From positions 8,138 through 32,100 of the forward strand of contig QAXH01005437.1 of assembly GCA_004335635.1 (NCBI GenBank): 23,963 nt of DNA. The letters run 5' to 3'. This DNA is from Chloromonas sp. AAM2 (taxonomy: Eukaryota > Chlorophyta > Chlorophyceae > Chlamydomonadales > Chlamydomonadaceae). Positions 10,653 to 20,510 of this stretch are shown one piece after another. The notes beneath the pieces are model-generated. The model did not search any database and was not told the origin of the DNA. It worked only from the letters and a program-made list of their open reading frames with translations. The translations under genes were made by a program, and so were the position numbers. The stretch's first letter is position 1, and each line of letters begins with the position of its first letter.

Positions 10653-13600
10653 ATGCCTGTCAGCTTGGAGAGGCTCATTGCTGAGATAGAGCCCAATGTC
10701 ATCACTGAGCAGCTTACGAGAGATTGCATCCAGGTATGAGTCGTCCTCACACAGGAAGCAGCAGCATGCCACAGGAGCACAAAGCTGCTTGTAATCAGGG
10801 ATGATCACAATTGACGGGATGATTACATGCTATGCATGTTTCAGCTAGTGATGCAGATGCAGCGACAGCTGGAACTATCAGCTGCTGCTGGTTGGGCACA
10901 CACCAGGAACAAGTGACACCCTATCTACACGTGACACGCGTCAGTTGCCCTGGTGAATCAGCAACAATTCGGTGGGCAAACGGCTGCTTGTCCTGCATAA
11001 AAATGCATCACAATGCAGATTATTGGAGGAGACCCTGACACAGCTGAGGACAAGAAAAGGACCATTCTGTTTAGAGATGTGGAGTGCCTAGCATTCAGCT
11101 TTAAAAGCATAGCGAAGATCGACAACCTCAAGGGGTTGGAGGGAATCACCAAGCTGCAGCTGGATAACAATCACATTACCAAGATTGACAAGCTGGCACA
11201 TTTGGTGAGTCCAATAGCCAACAATCTATTGTGCTGCAAATGGCGGCAAATGGTATTGGTGCTTTGATGCAGCTGGTGCAAGCAGATAATGCAGTAAAAC
11301 AAATCAGAGTTGGTGAGTGCTGACACCTACAGATTACTTGGTGGGTGCGTTTGCTGACAAATCATTGTGCTGCAAACGGTATTGGTGCGCTGATGCAGCT
11401 AGCAGAAACAGCTGGTGCAGTTGCAATACAACAACAATTGTAACCTTGCCGAGCTTTTTCAGAGCGTGGCAACAGCCTCCAAAGTTGCTGGACGTGTTGA
11501 GCACTCGGGCTTCCCAAGCTTTGCCAACCTCAGTCCAGGCCTAAGATAATGTGCAGAAGATGGCATGTTGAGTTGGCATTGCTTGTTTTCCAGGTCAACT
11601 TGACTTGGCTGGACCTGTCCTTCAATGAGATAGCCAAGATTGAGGGTCTAGACACCCTGACCAAGCTCGTGGACCTGTCTCTGTTCAACAATCAGATTGC
11701 TGAAATCGAGGCACTGGATAAGCTCACGAATCTCAACGTCCTATCGCTGGGTAAGTGCAGCTGGGCAAGCAGCTCTGCCCCAAGCACAAACAACAACCGT
11801 CACAAGCATGACAGCCTGCCTTCACATATGTCAAGCAGCGCTTCGCTTCTCAGACCACACAATTGCTGTGTTGCGTCCTTGTGATCAGGCAATAACCAGC
11901 TCAAGCGCCTGGACAACGTCATGTACCTGCGCCAGTTCCGCAACCTGCGGCTGGTCAACCTGGCGGGCAACCCCTTCTGCAAGGAGCACGACTACCGGTC
12001 CTATGTACTCAGTCACATCAAAGACCTCACCTACCTGGACTACCGAAGGGTAGTGTCAAACGATGTCAATCTAGCCATGGAACAACACCAGGTGAGGCCA
12101 GAGCAGTATGTAGCGGTCAGCCCTGCAGCTGAAGACGTGGTAACTGCAGATTCCTTGTACCTCACATTTGAGGCTTGATGCGCGGCGCTTGGTTTTTGCA
12201 TCTCCAGCATCCAACCTTGTCTCATGACAGGGATGTAGCAATTTGAAGGGCACAACGACGAGTCGACCAGCAGGCTGTCTTGAGTTCCTGATCCATACCC
12301 GCATACGCTTTGGAACCGTCTGGACAAAAGCTTAACCTAGACTGACCTAACGACCCTGAACAACTTTTGACACCTAGTAACATTTGACCCGCAACCCTAT
12401 TGACATTGGACATTGTCTTGCACTCAGGATGAGATGATAGAGCTCCGAGAGCGTGAGGAGCAGGCAGCAGCCGAGGAGAAGGCAGCAGCCGAGCAGGCAG
12501 TGCACGACGAGCTGATGCGGGAGGCAAACCTCGACGGAGTGGAAAGCCTACTGGACGACATGGTGGGGCATGGGGGCCAGGGCAGGAGGGGAGGGGACAG
12601 GCTTGCGCCTGCTGGGAGAAGGGTTGCACAACCAAGCTCATGCCTGTTGGAAGCATCAAGCCAGCGCGGGACGAGCGACGGTGGCAGGGCGTGTATGCGG
12701 GGCCGAACAGAGTCCGCTGACGCGTACATGGTTCCCATCCCACTCTGAAGCAGCATTGTGCTGCAGAAGTGGCGTGAGGACTATCCTTGCTTGCGTGTCA
12801 CAGATTCGTGAGGACCCTGAGTGGAAGCGCTTCACCCAGGTTCCAGGGTTAGTCGACCCGTGGAACGACGTGAAGGACAAGTTCAGCGTGGCGGCCGAGG
12901 AGTTCAGAAGCATGCTACTGGAACAACATGAACGCAAGAAGGCAGAGCATGCCGAATGGAAGGCGGTGGTTACAGGCTTCCAGGCGGAGAAGGACGTGCA
13001 AGCCAAGGTGGGCATATGGTGTAACAGTGTCAGGATAGACTTGTCAACGGGTAGCCCATTGATTGACCTACGGGTTGGCGCTATCCATGACGGAGCCGCT
13101 GTTCCTGACGCAGCTGCATCATCCACGGTGCAGCTGATTGATCACCTAGGTATCTGGGCTCATGTGTTCCGAACTGGACAGGACTTGTCACATTTGTGCA
13201 AAGGCCGTTGACTGGCTTCGGATTGTGGCTAATCCTATGCTTGCTCCCTACTCCACAGGCGTTGGTGACTGATTATGAGAAGCTCAAGAAGCAGACCCTA
13301 CGGCACATGCAAGCCAACCCAGCGGACGCGGAGACGATGGTCTTGGCACCCAAGGTTGGACGTTGGCACAGTTTGCGCACAAACCAAAACAATGCGTGCA
13401 CGCCACACATTACACACATGCATGCCCAACAAATGCATGTCGTTGCATGTCATGAACCGTTGTGTGCCAAACGAGTACTGAAGTGAGGCTAAGGTGTTTG
13501 GGCTGCTCCGGTGAGACTCGTGCTGTAGCACTGTGACATGCAGTAGACACGTGCTGTAGCGCTGTGACGTGCAGTATGGATTCAAACTGGACAGGATTCA

Positions 13601-15255
13601 GGGCACGCACTTTACGTGAACAAGATGGTATTAATAGGGCTCAGTACAAGCGCTTGTGGCACGACGTTCACCCTTGTGCCTTACTCATCTGTGACAGGTT
13701 CGGTTGATGGCTCTGAAGGACGAGTTGATGGACATTGAGCAGGGGGTGGTGGAGGTGCTGGGGGAGCTCATCCAGGAGTTTGACCGCAACTACAGCGAGA
13801 TGAGCGAAACCAACAAGGGGCACTACAACGCGTACTTCACACAGGTGCGACCCGCACGGCAGCCCCGTGTGTACTGCCTACTACTGTAATGCAAGGATGG
13901 CAAGCACAGGTTGGCTGTTCGAGGATTGACACCAAATGAAGAGAATATGGTTTCAAGTACTTCACAATTACTAGGTATGTTGAAAATCCTCGACCTCACT
14001 CTGAATTTAAGCAGCCGACAGATGGGATCACAGTATGTTTAAGAAGTACCTTGTGATTGTGTGGTTGTGCATGTGCAGGTCCGAGACCTTCAAAACAATT
14101 TCTTCAGCTTGCTCACACAGAGCGCCATGGCAGTGTATGAAAAGTACAACCAGGTAAGCTACATCCCGAGCAACACAGCCAGTGCTTGCAGTAGCTTCTG
14201 TGACCCACATGTGGGGGGGTGACACGCCAACAGCCAGGCAGGGAGTCAGGCAGGGTGTCAGGCAGGGAGCAGAAACGTGGAGTCCAATCACACCAGAGCA
14301 GCGAATTCATCTTCAGCAGGGAGTAAAGGAGGTAGAACAGGCACATGCATACAGTCACTGGCCACCATCCTGAACCTCACACTGTACGCCAAATCCCGAG
14401 CCCACCACCAGCCACTGACACTTGCTACTAGCCAGCAACTTACTTGCCCACCTTCTTAGTGATGCCTCTCCATGCCTGGAGCTCGCCAACTGGCCTCATC
14501 CCGCTTGACTGCTACTTCTTAGCTCCCTGCTGCTTTGCTACATCCTAGGCCTGCAGGCTCCACCCCTTGTTGCCTTTGCGACTGCTCCTGTGTGCAGGAA
14601 AACAGTGACATTGAGAGCTTGCCTGAGGAGGCGCGGCTGTGGCTCCAGGACAAGGACGCGGTCATCAACTCCCTGCAGGCCTCCCACGACGCGCACACCA
14701 TCAAGATAGACACCCTTGAGGACAGGCTGGTCAGCACGGAGCTGCGGAATGCAAACGAGCTGGCATCAGGGGTACGTGTACAGCAACACAGGCCAGGCGC
14801 TAGACAGACACAGGACAACTAAGTGTCCCTCACAGCCCGCACATCTGCTGGAGGCAATCCAACCAAGTCATGGCAATCCTGGCAATTCTTCCCTGCGTCT
14901 TGCAATCCACACTGGCAATCTGTGGGCAATGTGGGCCAACCTGACATGAATGGGCAGCTTGCTGGCATCGCGGTTGGTGACTCAGGCAGTCTGCCGCGAT
15001 GCAAGCCTAGATGTTCTGCAAGGGGCGTCACCTGATAGGCCACTGCCCAGAACTAGTCATTTGACGTGGGACGGCACAAATGCTTTCCTGTCACCTGCCC
15101 TGGTCCATTACGCTTGCTGTTGGCCCTGTTTGCAGAACGCCTTGTGGGCTGCCCGGCGCAACCGTGACCGCATCAGTGAGATCATCAACTACTTGGAGCG
15201 CAACATGCTCGAGCTGGATGAGGCAGCGGGAGAAGAGGATACAGGGGATGCATGA
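10653..15255 (+). CDS. DRC3: Dynein regulatory complex subunit 3 (DRC3/FAP134/LRRC48), 11 exons
   Basis: Axonemal subunit of the nexin-dynein regulatory complex, which coordinates dynein arms in motile flagella. Exons: 10653-10733, 11019-11204, 11594-11750, 11889-12091, 12428-12562, 12804-13007, 13259-13354, 13698-13844, 14079-14153, 14598-14771, 15136-15255. They total 1578 nt (525 aa), near the human length of about 523, with all phases matching. Exon 1 gives [14 protein letters not shown], the conserved N-terminus. Residues about 40-180 form leucine-rich repeats ([58 protein letters not shown]) capped by [18 protein letters not shown] and YLDYRR. The rest is charged coiled coil (LRERREEQ-like stretches, [26 protein letters not shown]) ending [22 protein letters not shown]. 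No break or frameshift is visible, so the gene appears functional. The ATG sits in a good context (gtcgccATG). The AAG|gttgga donor of exon 7 is weak. Confidence 0.94.
11202..11425. repeat. Diverged direct duplication (~130 bp) in DRC3 intron 2
   Basis: The segment ttggtgagt...attgtgctgcaaa...ggtattggtg...gatgcagct recurs in order. Its copies begin near 11202 and 11309 for the donor-like ttggtgagt, and near 11228 and 11364 for attgtgctgcaaa. The duplication includes the real 5' splice site, so a second donor-like sequence lies inside the intron. Confidence 0.75.
13519..13576. repeat. Imperfect 31-bp tandem duplication in DRC3 intron 7
   Basis: cgtgctgtagcactgtgaca (from 13519) is repeated as cgtgctgtagcgctgtgacg (from 13550), and both copies go on to tgcagta. 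Only A/G differences are seen over 27 nt. Confidence 0.85.
14234..14268. repeat. 12-bp tandem repeat in DRC3 intron 9
   Basis: Three near-identical units of gtcaggcaggga type run head to tail inside the 444-nt intron between exons 9 and 10. Confidence 0.8.
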
Positions 15256-16227
15256 ACGGCTGGCAGGATCACACCTGGGCACACATCTTCGGTCAGATGA
15301 ACGGTGTACTCGTCACAAAATCGGGATGTATTTGCTGGCCGGCAGACAAACACAGTACAAGCAGCATGATGGGGCAGTGTGGTACCTGATGAAGGGCTAA
15401 AATGGGCCCATAGGCATGCTTTAAGACTTTCAACCCTCTAGCCCAGACTTGTCTGCAGACCCTAAGACTGACAAGCCGTTGGCCTTATTTGTTGGCCTGT
15501 CTTTAGGCTTCCCGTTTTGCATAAGAGTCTCTTACTCTTACTTCGTGTATTCCAATTAAATGAACCAATCTCAGGGTGTTCACAGAGCTGCACCAAGACA
15601 CTGTGCCAGGACATAGCTAATGAGTTAGGCCATTGTTGGCGTCCATATGGCTATGGTAACTGTGGTGCGCAGTCGCTGGCTTGGGCCACAGGCATTTGCA
15701 TTCCTCTCGCAGGCCAAACCATTTTTGGTGTAAACATAATTGTTACAAAAAATGGCACTCCCCCACCCGCAAGTGCAAGGTTTAGAGCCCAGGTGATCTG
15801 CTCCAAGCATCAGCGCAGACCTTGGCATCAGCCTCTCAAACCATAGCATGCGGAATACGGACAGCTTATACCATCTTGATGGTACTGCAAGTCAGCTGAC
15901 CAGGTTGAGGCATTGGAAGGAGAATCACAACGATGATGCAAAGCCATGCAGACACCTACAGCTACGCCATGGCTGACACAGAGAAAGGAAATACAGCAAT
16001 AGTGGACCTGTATTCGAGACCGTAGACATCGCAGGCATCCACCCTCCCTCCTGTTACATCCGCTAGCCTCACGTGGTCATTGGCCATGAAGTGAAAACCA
16101 ACAATGGCCTGAAGCTATGCGAACACCAACAGTCAATCCACAGCTGACGCGTGGGCATGGCCCACTCTTCCCCCAAAACCGCCTGGATCTGATGGCTGTG
16201 TGTCATGAGTATGTCTGAGCGGCTGAC
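15256..16227. other. Convergent intergenic region between DRC3 and the Derlin gene
   Basis: This 972 bp holds the two 3' UTRs. TGTAA on the + strand at 15729-15733 is a candidate DRC3 polyadenylation signal about 475 nt past the stop. On the minus strand TGTAA at 16058-16054 lies 170 nt past the Derlin stop. A 109-codon + frame (15517-15846) has no protein-like features. No other gene was seen. Confidence 0.5.
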
Positions 16228-17351
16228 TCAGTTGTCGCCCAGCCGCCTGCCTCCCCCACGGAACGCCCGGAAGCCTTCCGGCGCCCCGGCTGCCTGTGCT
16301 GGGGTGGGGGACACACCCCTCAATCCAGCATCTGCCAGCCACTGCTTGAGGAATGCAGGAGTTTGCAGGATCTGCTTGCCTGACATGCGTGGGTAGATGT
16401 CATGCAAGTAGTAGTAGATGTGCCCCACACAGATGCCCATAACGTCCAGCATGATACCCTGATCCAAAATCAGGGATATCGCAACAAAGGCGAACGGCAA
16501 GTAGAAGCTCTGGATTTTCACCATGCCGTACAGCATGATGGTCTGATCTGGAAAATTCCGTGCCCACACGTAAATGATGCTCATGATGAGGGGCATGCCA
16601 CACAGAGCAACACCCAGGAAGGGTGCGGCCACCATGCAGAGAATGCCGTTGACAATGAGCATGAACAGGTAGTCTGCGGGCTCGAACTGGTACGTCTGGC
16701 TCTCCAGTTGCCCGCCATACTGAATAACCCACATGATGCGCACGACGAAATTGATGCCTAATTTGAAGAAAAAGAAGTTGGTCACTAATCGCCACACCTA
16801 TAATGGCAAGGAAAACAGTGTGCATTCGCACGGGTGGGTGAGTACTGCTGAAAACTGGGGATGGACAGAAACAATCAGGCACTGCTCCTAATCAGACAAC
16901 AACAACAGCACCTGCTCAACCTAGCTAGAATGTTGCCATGAGATTTTGACCTTCCAAGTTCACCTCTGACACTTCCAATCACTCACACTTGCTCATTCAC
17001 CTCACCTCGAACTTGCGAATGATTGGCTGTGTAAAGAAGGCAAACCAGACGGGTGGCAGGACGCCCAGCTTGGCTGCCACTGTGGCCAACACCATAGCTG
17101 TTGCCATCCATTTTGTGATGGATGGTAGGCCATCCCACCACTGCTTAAACCCTTGTTGCACCTGCGCATGGCAGTGGCACTTGGTGAGAAGTGCAACTTT
17201 GCCCAGGCTGGAAAGTAATAATAATAACATGCTATGTGCTGTGACGTGTCCACACTGTCCCGTGATGGACTCGCTGGCCTTCTACAAACACAGTCACGCA
17301 GTACGACAATTGCTGCCTCACCTGGTTCGCATCCCTGACGTTTGCAGGCAT
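16228..17351 (-). CDS. DER1: Derlin (DER1-like ER-associated degradation protein), 3 exons
   Basis: ER membrane rhomboid-like pseudoprotease that works in retrotranslocation of misfolded proteins and recruits Cdc48/p97 (known for the family). Exons (minus): 17351-17322, 17161-17006, 16797-16228; 756 nt, 251 aa, all phase 0, usual Derlin length. Landmarks: GLPSITKWMATAMVLATVAA near residues 21-40; PIIRKFE|VWRLVTNFFFF with the conserved WR motif (64-65); several hydrophobic spans; IYVWARNFPDQTIMLYGM; the late GICVGHIYYYL motif; and PRMSGKQILQTPAFLKQWL. The tail ends FRGGGRRLGDN; residues 241-248 fit the SHP box that binds Cdc48/p97. The first exon, MPANVRDANQ, is the weakest part. The frame is open further upstream (to an ATG at 17513), so a longer N-terminus is possible, but the short form fits the family. 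Confidence 0.94.
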
Positions 17352-18459
17352 TCCTTGTGAACCCCTGTTCCCGGGTTTCGAGATCTCTAGAAGCAGGTCA
17401 GGGTGTCTTCCTCTGTAGTCCTGTCCAACCGTATCCACTAGCACCGCGAGTGTGATGCACTTCTTTTGATTCCTGTCGCAAGGACTGACGGCACGAGCGC
17501 ACAACATCAGCACAAGACATCAGCGGTTGGCGGTTGAGACTTAAAAACTCGAGTTCAGCCTGCTATCAGGCATGGTTGCATCCTCGTCGCACCAGGCCAG
17601 GTAACTCAGGCACTGTATTATAGTCAATCGTTGCCATCCCTGTTAATTACTACTCGCAGGGCCACTCCACATCCTGAAGTTGTACAGTCCAGTCACTGGG
17701 TGTATTCAAGCGGCACTGTTGTTCGCTGAGCAATCTTCCTCCCATCACGGCAGTGAAGGTTCTTAGAGGTTGCTGCCTGCCAAGTATAACGTCCCAGGTC
17801 GCTGCCTGTGCTATAATAAATATAAAGCCTGTGATAGCACGGTAATGCGGTCTGGCTGTAGTAGGAAAGAGTTTAGCAGCTGGGCCAAAATTTGCTTGCT
17901 TAAGATACGCATAGTTCTGGCTGGCAGTTCGAGCGATTCCCAAGACAGGCTGTGGGACCAAATTGAGGTTCAACAACCCCAAAAAATGGCTGAGGGGACC
18001 CTGTCTGTCAGCTGCCAGCTCAGAGATTACAAACACGCTTCTTGGACATGGAAGCCACAATACGGTTCCTTGGAGCCGAAAGGTAAGCGTGCTTTCCAGT
18101 GAAGTGCTGGTCCTGAGCATGCGATAGGGGTGGCCTGGAGCGAAGGGACAGCTGTGTTTACACAATGCAGAGCAAGCTCACTGCTACTGCTCACAATGAT
18201 ATGCTGGAAGCCCTGGCACACTTTGTGCATGTGGTGGTTGCAGACTGGTAAAATACGACGAGAGAAATGGTGTACTGCTTGACCGCTGCCATGGCAATCG
18301 CTGCTGACGGTAGCTGCTTGCAGCAGTCAGTTGCATAAGCCAGAAGCAGCAAGCAGAACAACCCTGCCTCCACCGCTGTGTTGCTTCTGCTCGTCCAAGT
18401 CTGCAGCACCTTCTGATGCCTGTCACTTGAGCACAAACGTGGAGCCAGAGTGAAGCTCC
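17352..18459. other. Gene-poor stretch between Derlin and the thylakoid-protein gene
   Basis: About 1.1 kb with no gene I can support. A minus-strand frame of 171 codons (17650-18165) ends in TPSDWTVQLQDVEWPCE. Opposite it, a + frame (17770-18102) ends at a donor-like GAAAG|gtaagc. A + strand ATG at 17571 reads MVASSSHQAR to AG|gtaact, and an acceptor ctcgcag follows near 17659, in matching phase. None of these matches a family I know. The Derlin promoter must lie at the left end. Confidence 0.4.
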
Positions 18460-18792
18460 TTACAAGTCAAACTTTAGTTGCATACTGGCCACACCTCCTA
18501 ATCTGTGTCTCACAAAACTGAAGCGCCAGCGTCCAAATGCTTGATCAAATCCAAACTTGGCCTCGTTGCCACAGGTGCTGTTTATGTCATAGCTTGCTGT
18601 GAGCCGCCGCCCATGTGGCTGCTGCCTTAGGACACTAAAGAAAACAACATATCGACTGTTCCAGCGATACCTGGTCGTAAATGTAGCGACCACGCCTGCA
18701 AAGTTATACCTTGCCTGCTGATGCACGCAAAACAGCAGTGCGGCGTCAAGCATTGGCCGATCAGTAGCCAGAATCATGGTGCTACTCGTTGA
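18460..18792 (-). other. Open frame with beta-barrel-like pattern, status uncertain
   Basis: This minus-strand frame, from MSTSSTMILATDRP to QLKFDL and TAA, lies about 90 nt past the stop of the thylakoid-protein gene. Alternating polar/hydrophobic stretches (NFAGVVATFTTRYRW, NSRYVVFFSVL, EAKFGFDQAFGRWRFSF, VASMQLKFDL) resemble beta-strands of outer-membrane proteins. It could be an exon of an unrecognised gene: gacTT|gtaagg at its end would serve as a donor, placing the stop in an intron. Equally it could be 3' UTR of the neighbour, since the same bases contain TGTAA (18464-18460). I cannot decide between these. Confidence 0.25.
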
Positions 18793-18882
18793 CATGTTCC
18801 GGTACAATGGCTGCAGGACCTCTGGTCAAACGAAAACTGGTGGCTGCGTGCCTTCTCCAGGTTCATCTGTCCGTGTGCCTCC

Positions 18883-19867
18883 TCAGAAGAACCGCACCTG
18901 CAGGACATGCAGCCCAACATGCTGAAACCCAGCCAATTGAGCAACTCCTGACTGTCGGTGCAACCCTAGTTGCTCAAGGGGGCACCAGCCGCACACGCAG
19001 GAGTGTCAACGACAGATGCAGTCCAGCTTCAATAGGGATTTGGCATGACAGGCTGAGGCAATGACAGCACAGGTGGTCTCGGATAGTGAGATGCCACACA
19101 TTGATGCCTGAATGCTGAGACTGGGCATGGCAGGCACCCCGTCTTGCCTTGAAAAAGATGATCGATCCGATATTGCCCAAGATGACCAGTAGGCCCACGA
19201 TCAGCAAAAGGTCAGCAATTGTAGCCTTGGGGTTGACTTTGTCCCTGCAAGGTGTGAGCAGGATGTACCAGGCATCACTGGAACAATCATAGGGCCTGAA
19301 GCTGGGAGCCATCACCTATTAATATATGCAAGCAGTGGGCTTCGATTCGATGCAGCCCCCTTGCTGCCCCCTGCATTTGCTGAACCCATGTGCTTCAAAG
19401 CCAGAAGCACCGTGCAAGCTCTTGAGCACAAACATCCCATTTGTGATTGGTTGACGTAGACCTGCAGCTGCCGAGGACGTTGGTGTGCCTTTGACTGAGG
19501 TTGACTGGGTCAACGCTCTCACTCATGTTCGGTTCCACACGGACCTATAGATGCTGAAGATAGTGTAGATCACAATAGGGCTCAACAGGAGGCCAGTCTC
19601 CACTGGGCTGAACCCCGAGAAAGGAGCTGGAGGGGCTGGCACAGCGACCTCGGCTTCATCAGCGAAGGCTGGCAACAATGATGACGCCATCAAGCTGAGT
19701 GTTGCGAGGCTGATTGGTGCGGCAATCCGGGCTTGTTGAGGCTGCACCTCTGTGTTCTGCTGGTTGATTTGCCGCACTGCCGGGAGTGGGCGCAAACCCA
19801 AGCTTCGATGTGCGCTGATCCGCGATTGGGAGCGGCAACTGCATGGCATTCTCTTGGAAAGCAGCAT
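18883..19867 (-). CDS. Plastid-targeted two-span thylakoid membrane protein, unknown function, 3 exons
   Basis: Exons (minus): 19867-19545, 19244-19148, 18897-18883; 435 nt, 144 aa, consistent phases. Residues 1 to about 50 are rich in Arg/Ser/Gln without acids, like a plastid transit peptide. A hydrophobic stretch follows, ISLATLSLMASSLLPAFA|DE, with an AFA thylakoid processing motif at 67-69. The mature part is about 75 residues with two spans (about 90-106 and 118-138) joined by SIYRDKVNPKA. It ends SIIFFKVRFF then TGA. Small proteins of this layout occur in plants and cyanobacteria, as far as I recall without an assigned role; that is memory, not a search. Intron 1 has an unusual donor, AG|GTCCGT. 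Intron 2 starts AAG|GCAAGA, a GC-AG intron, and the last exon is only 15 nt. Reading through the GC site would give a longer, non-conserved tail. Confidence 0.75.
18898..19147 (-). other. Candidate GC-AG intron (250 nt)
   Basis: The 5' end AAG|GCAAGA fits the GC-AG intron consensus (AG|GCAAGT), and the 3' end is gtcctgcag. Splicing joins SIIFFK to VRFF-stop. No GT donor at this place gives the same protein. The nearest GT alternative, after AGACGGG, would add Arg/Gly residues after the second span. Confidence 0.65.
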
Positions 19868-20510
19868 CGTGGATTGTGTTCACGAACACCTTTTTGATCA
19901 GGCGACACTCGTACGAAGTGCTCACGACTCGAGATTGCTGCAGAGATCTGCCCACGGTAACGGCTTGCCACGTCACGCCAGTTTCTTCTTGTCCTGGGGC
20001 CGTTGTATAATCAAGCCTTCAACCATTGGGCTGCCAATCTGTTCTGGTGTCTCTTTCACACCTGCACAGCAGCATCAGCAGCCACCGAGCAGTTGGCCAA
20101 AACAAATCCCCAAACAAACAAACTCTACCAACTACTCTGTGCTTTGTACTCCTGCAAACACACACGTGCCTCTTGTCGTTCTCAAGTGATCTTCTTGTAC
20201 GGAGCACTGCACGAGTGTCAGATTGAATCCATTAATGCAGTTGAGCATGTGTGACAAGGCATCATCAGCAAGGACAGCCTGGCCGCCCTTGTCCCAGTTC
20301 ATTCTACACCAGCGCATATGAATAATGGCAGGGAATGCCTGTCATGAACAGCAAGCAGGCTGCTTGGCACCGTCTGCCGCACAACCGCCATGCACGTGTC
20401 CTGTGTCAAGGTGCGTTGCTCAACAGCTATAATTTGTTAATGGCAGCTGGAATGCCGTGCCGATAGCACAGTTTGCCTCATGCGCGTGGCCTGCGTGCAA
20501 CACTGCCATC
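19868..20510. promoter_or_regulatory. Divergent promoter region of thylakoid-protein gene and NYN gene
   Basis: 643 bp between two outward-facing starts. Several open frames of 60-145 codons overlap here on both strands and none looks protein-like. An in-frame stop at 20430 limits upward extension of the NYN reading frame, unless an earlier exon joins at the acceptor-like ggcag before 20447. Confidence 0.5.

Noticed and set aside
10410..10808. 132-codon minus-strand frame between HPAT and DRC3
   Set aside because: It overlaps DRC3 exon 1 in antisense and shows no domain or codon pattern.
11013..11018. ATG at 11013 as the DRC3 start
   Set aside because: It gives a protein lacking the conserved [11 protein letters not shown]-terminus. 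Exon 1 at 10653-10733 joins in phase at 11019 and gives the family length of about 525.
12222..12756. Minus-strand frames of 110-173 codons over DRC3 exon 5
   Set aside because: Antisense shadows of the Glu/Ala-rich coiled coil (they read as Ser/Pro/Arg-rich).
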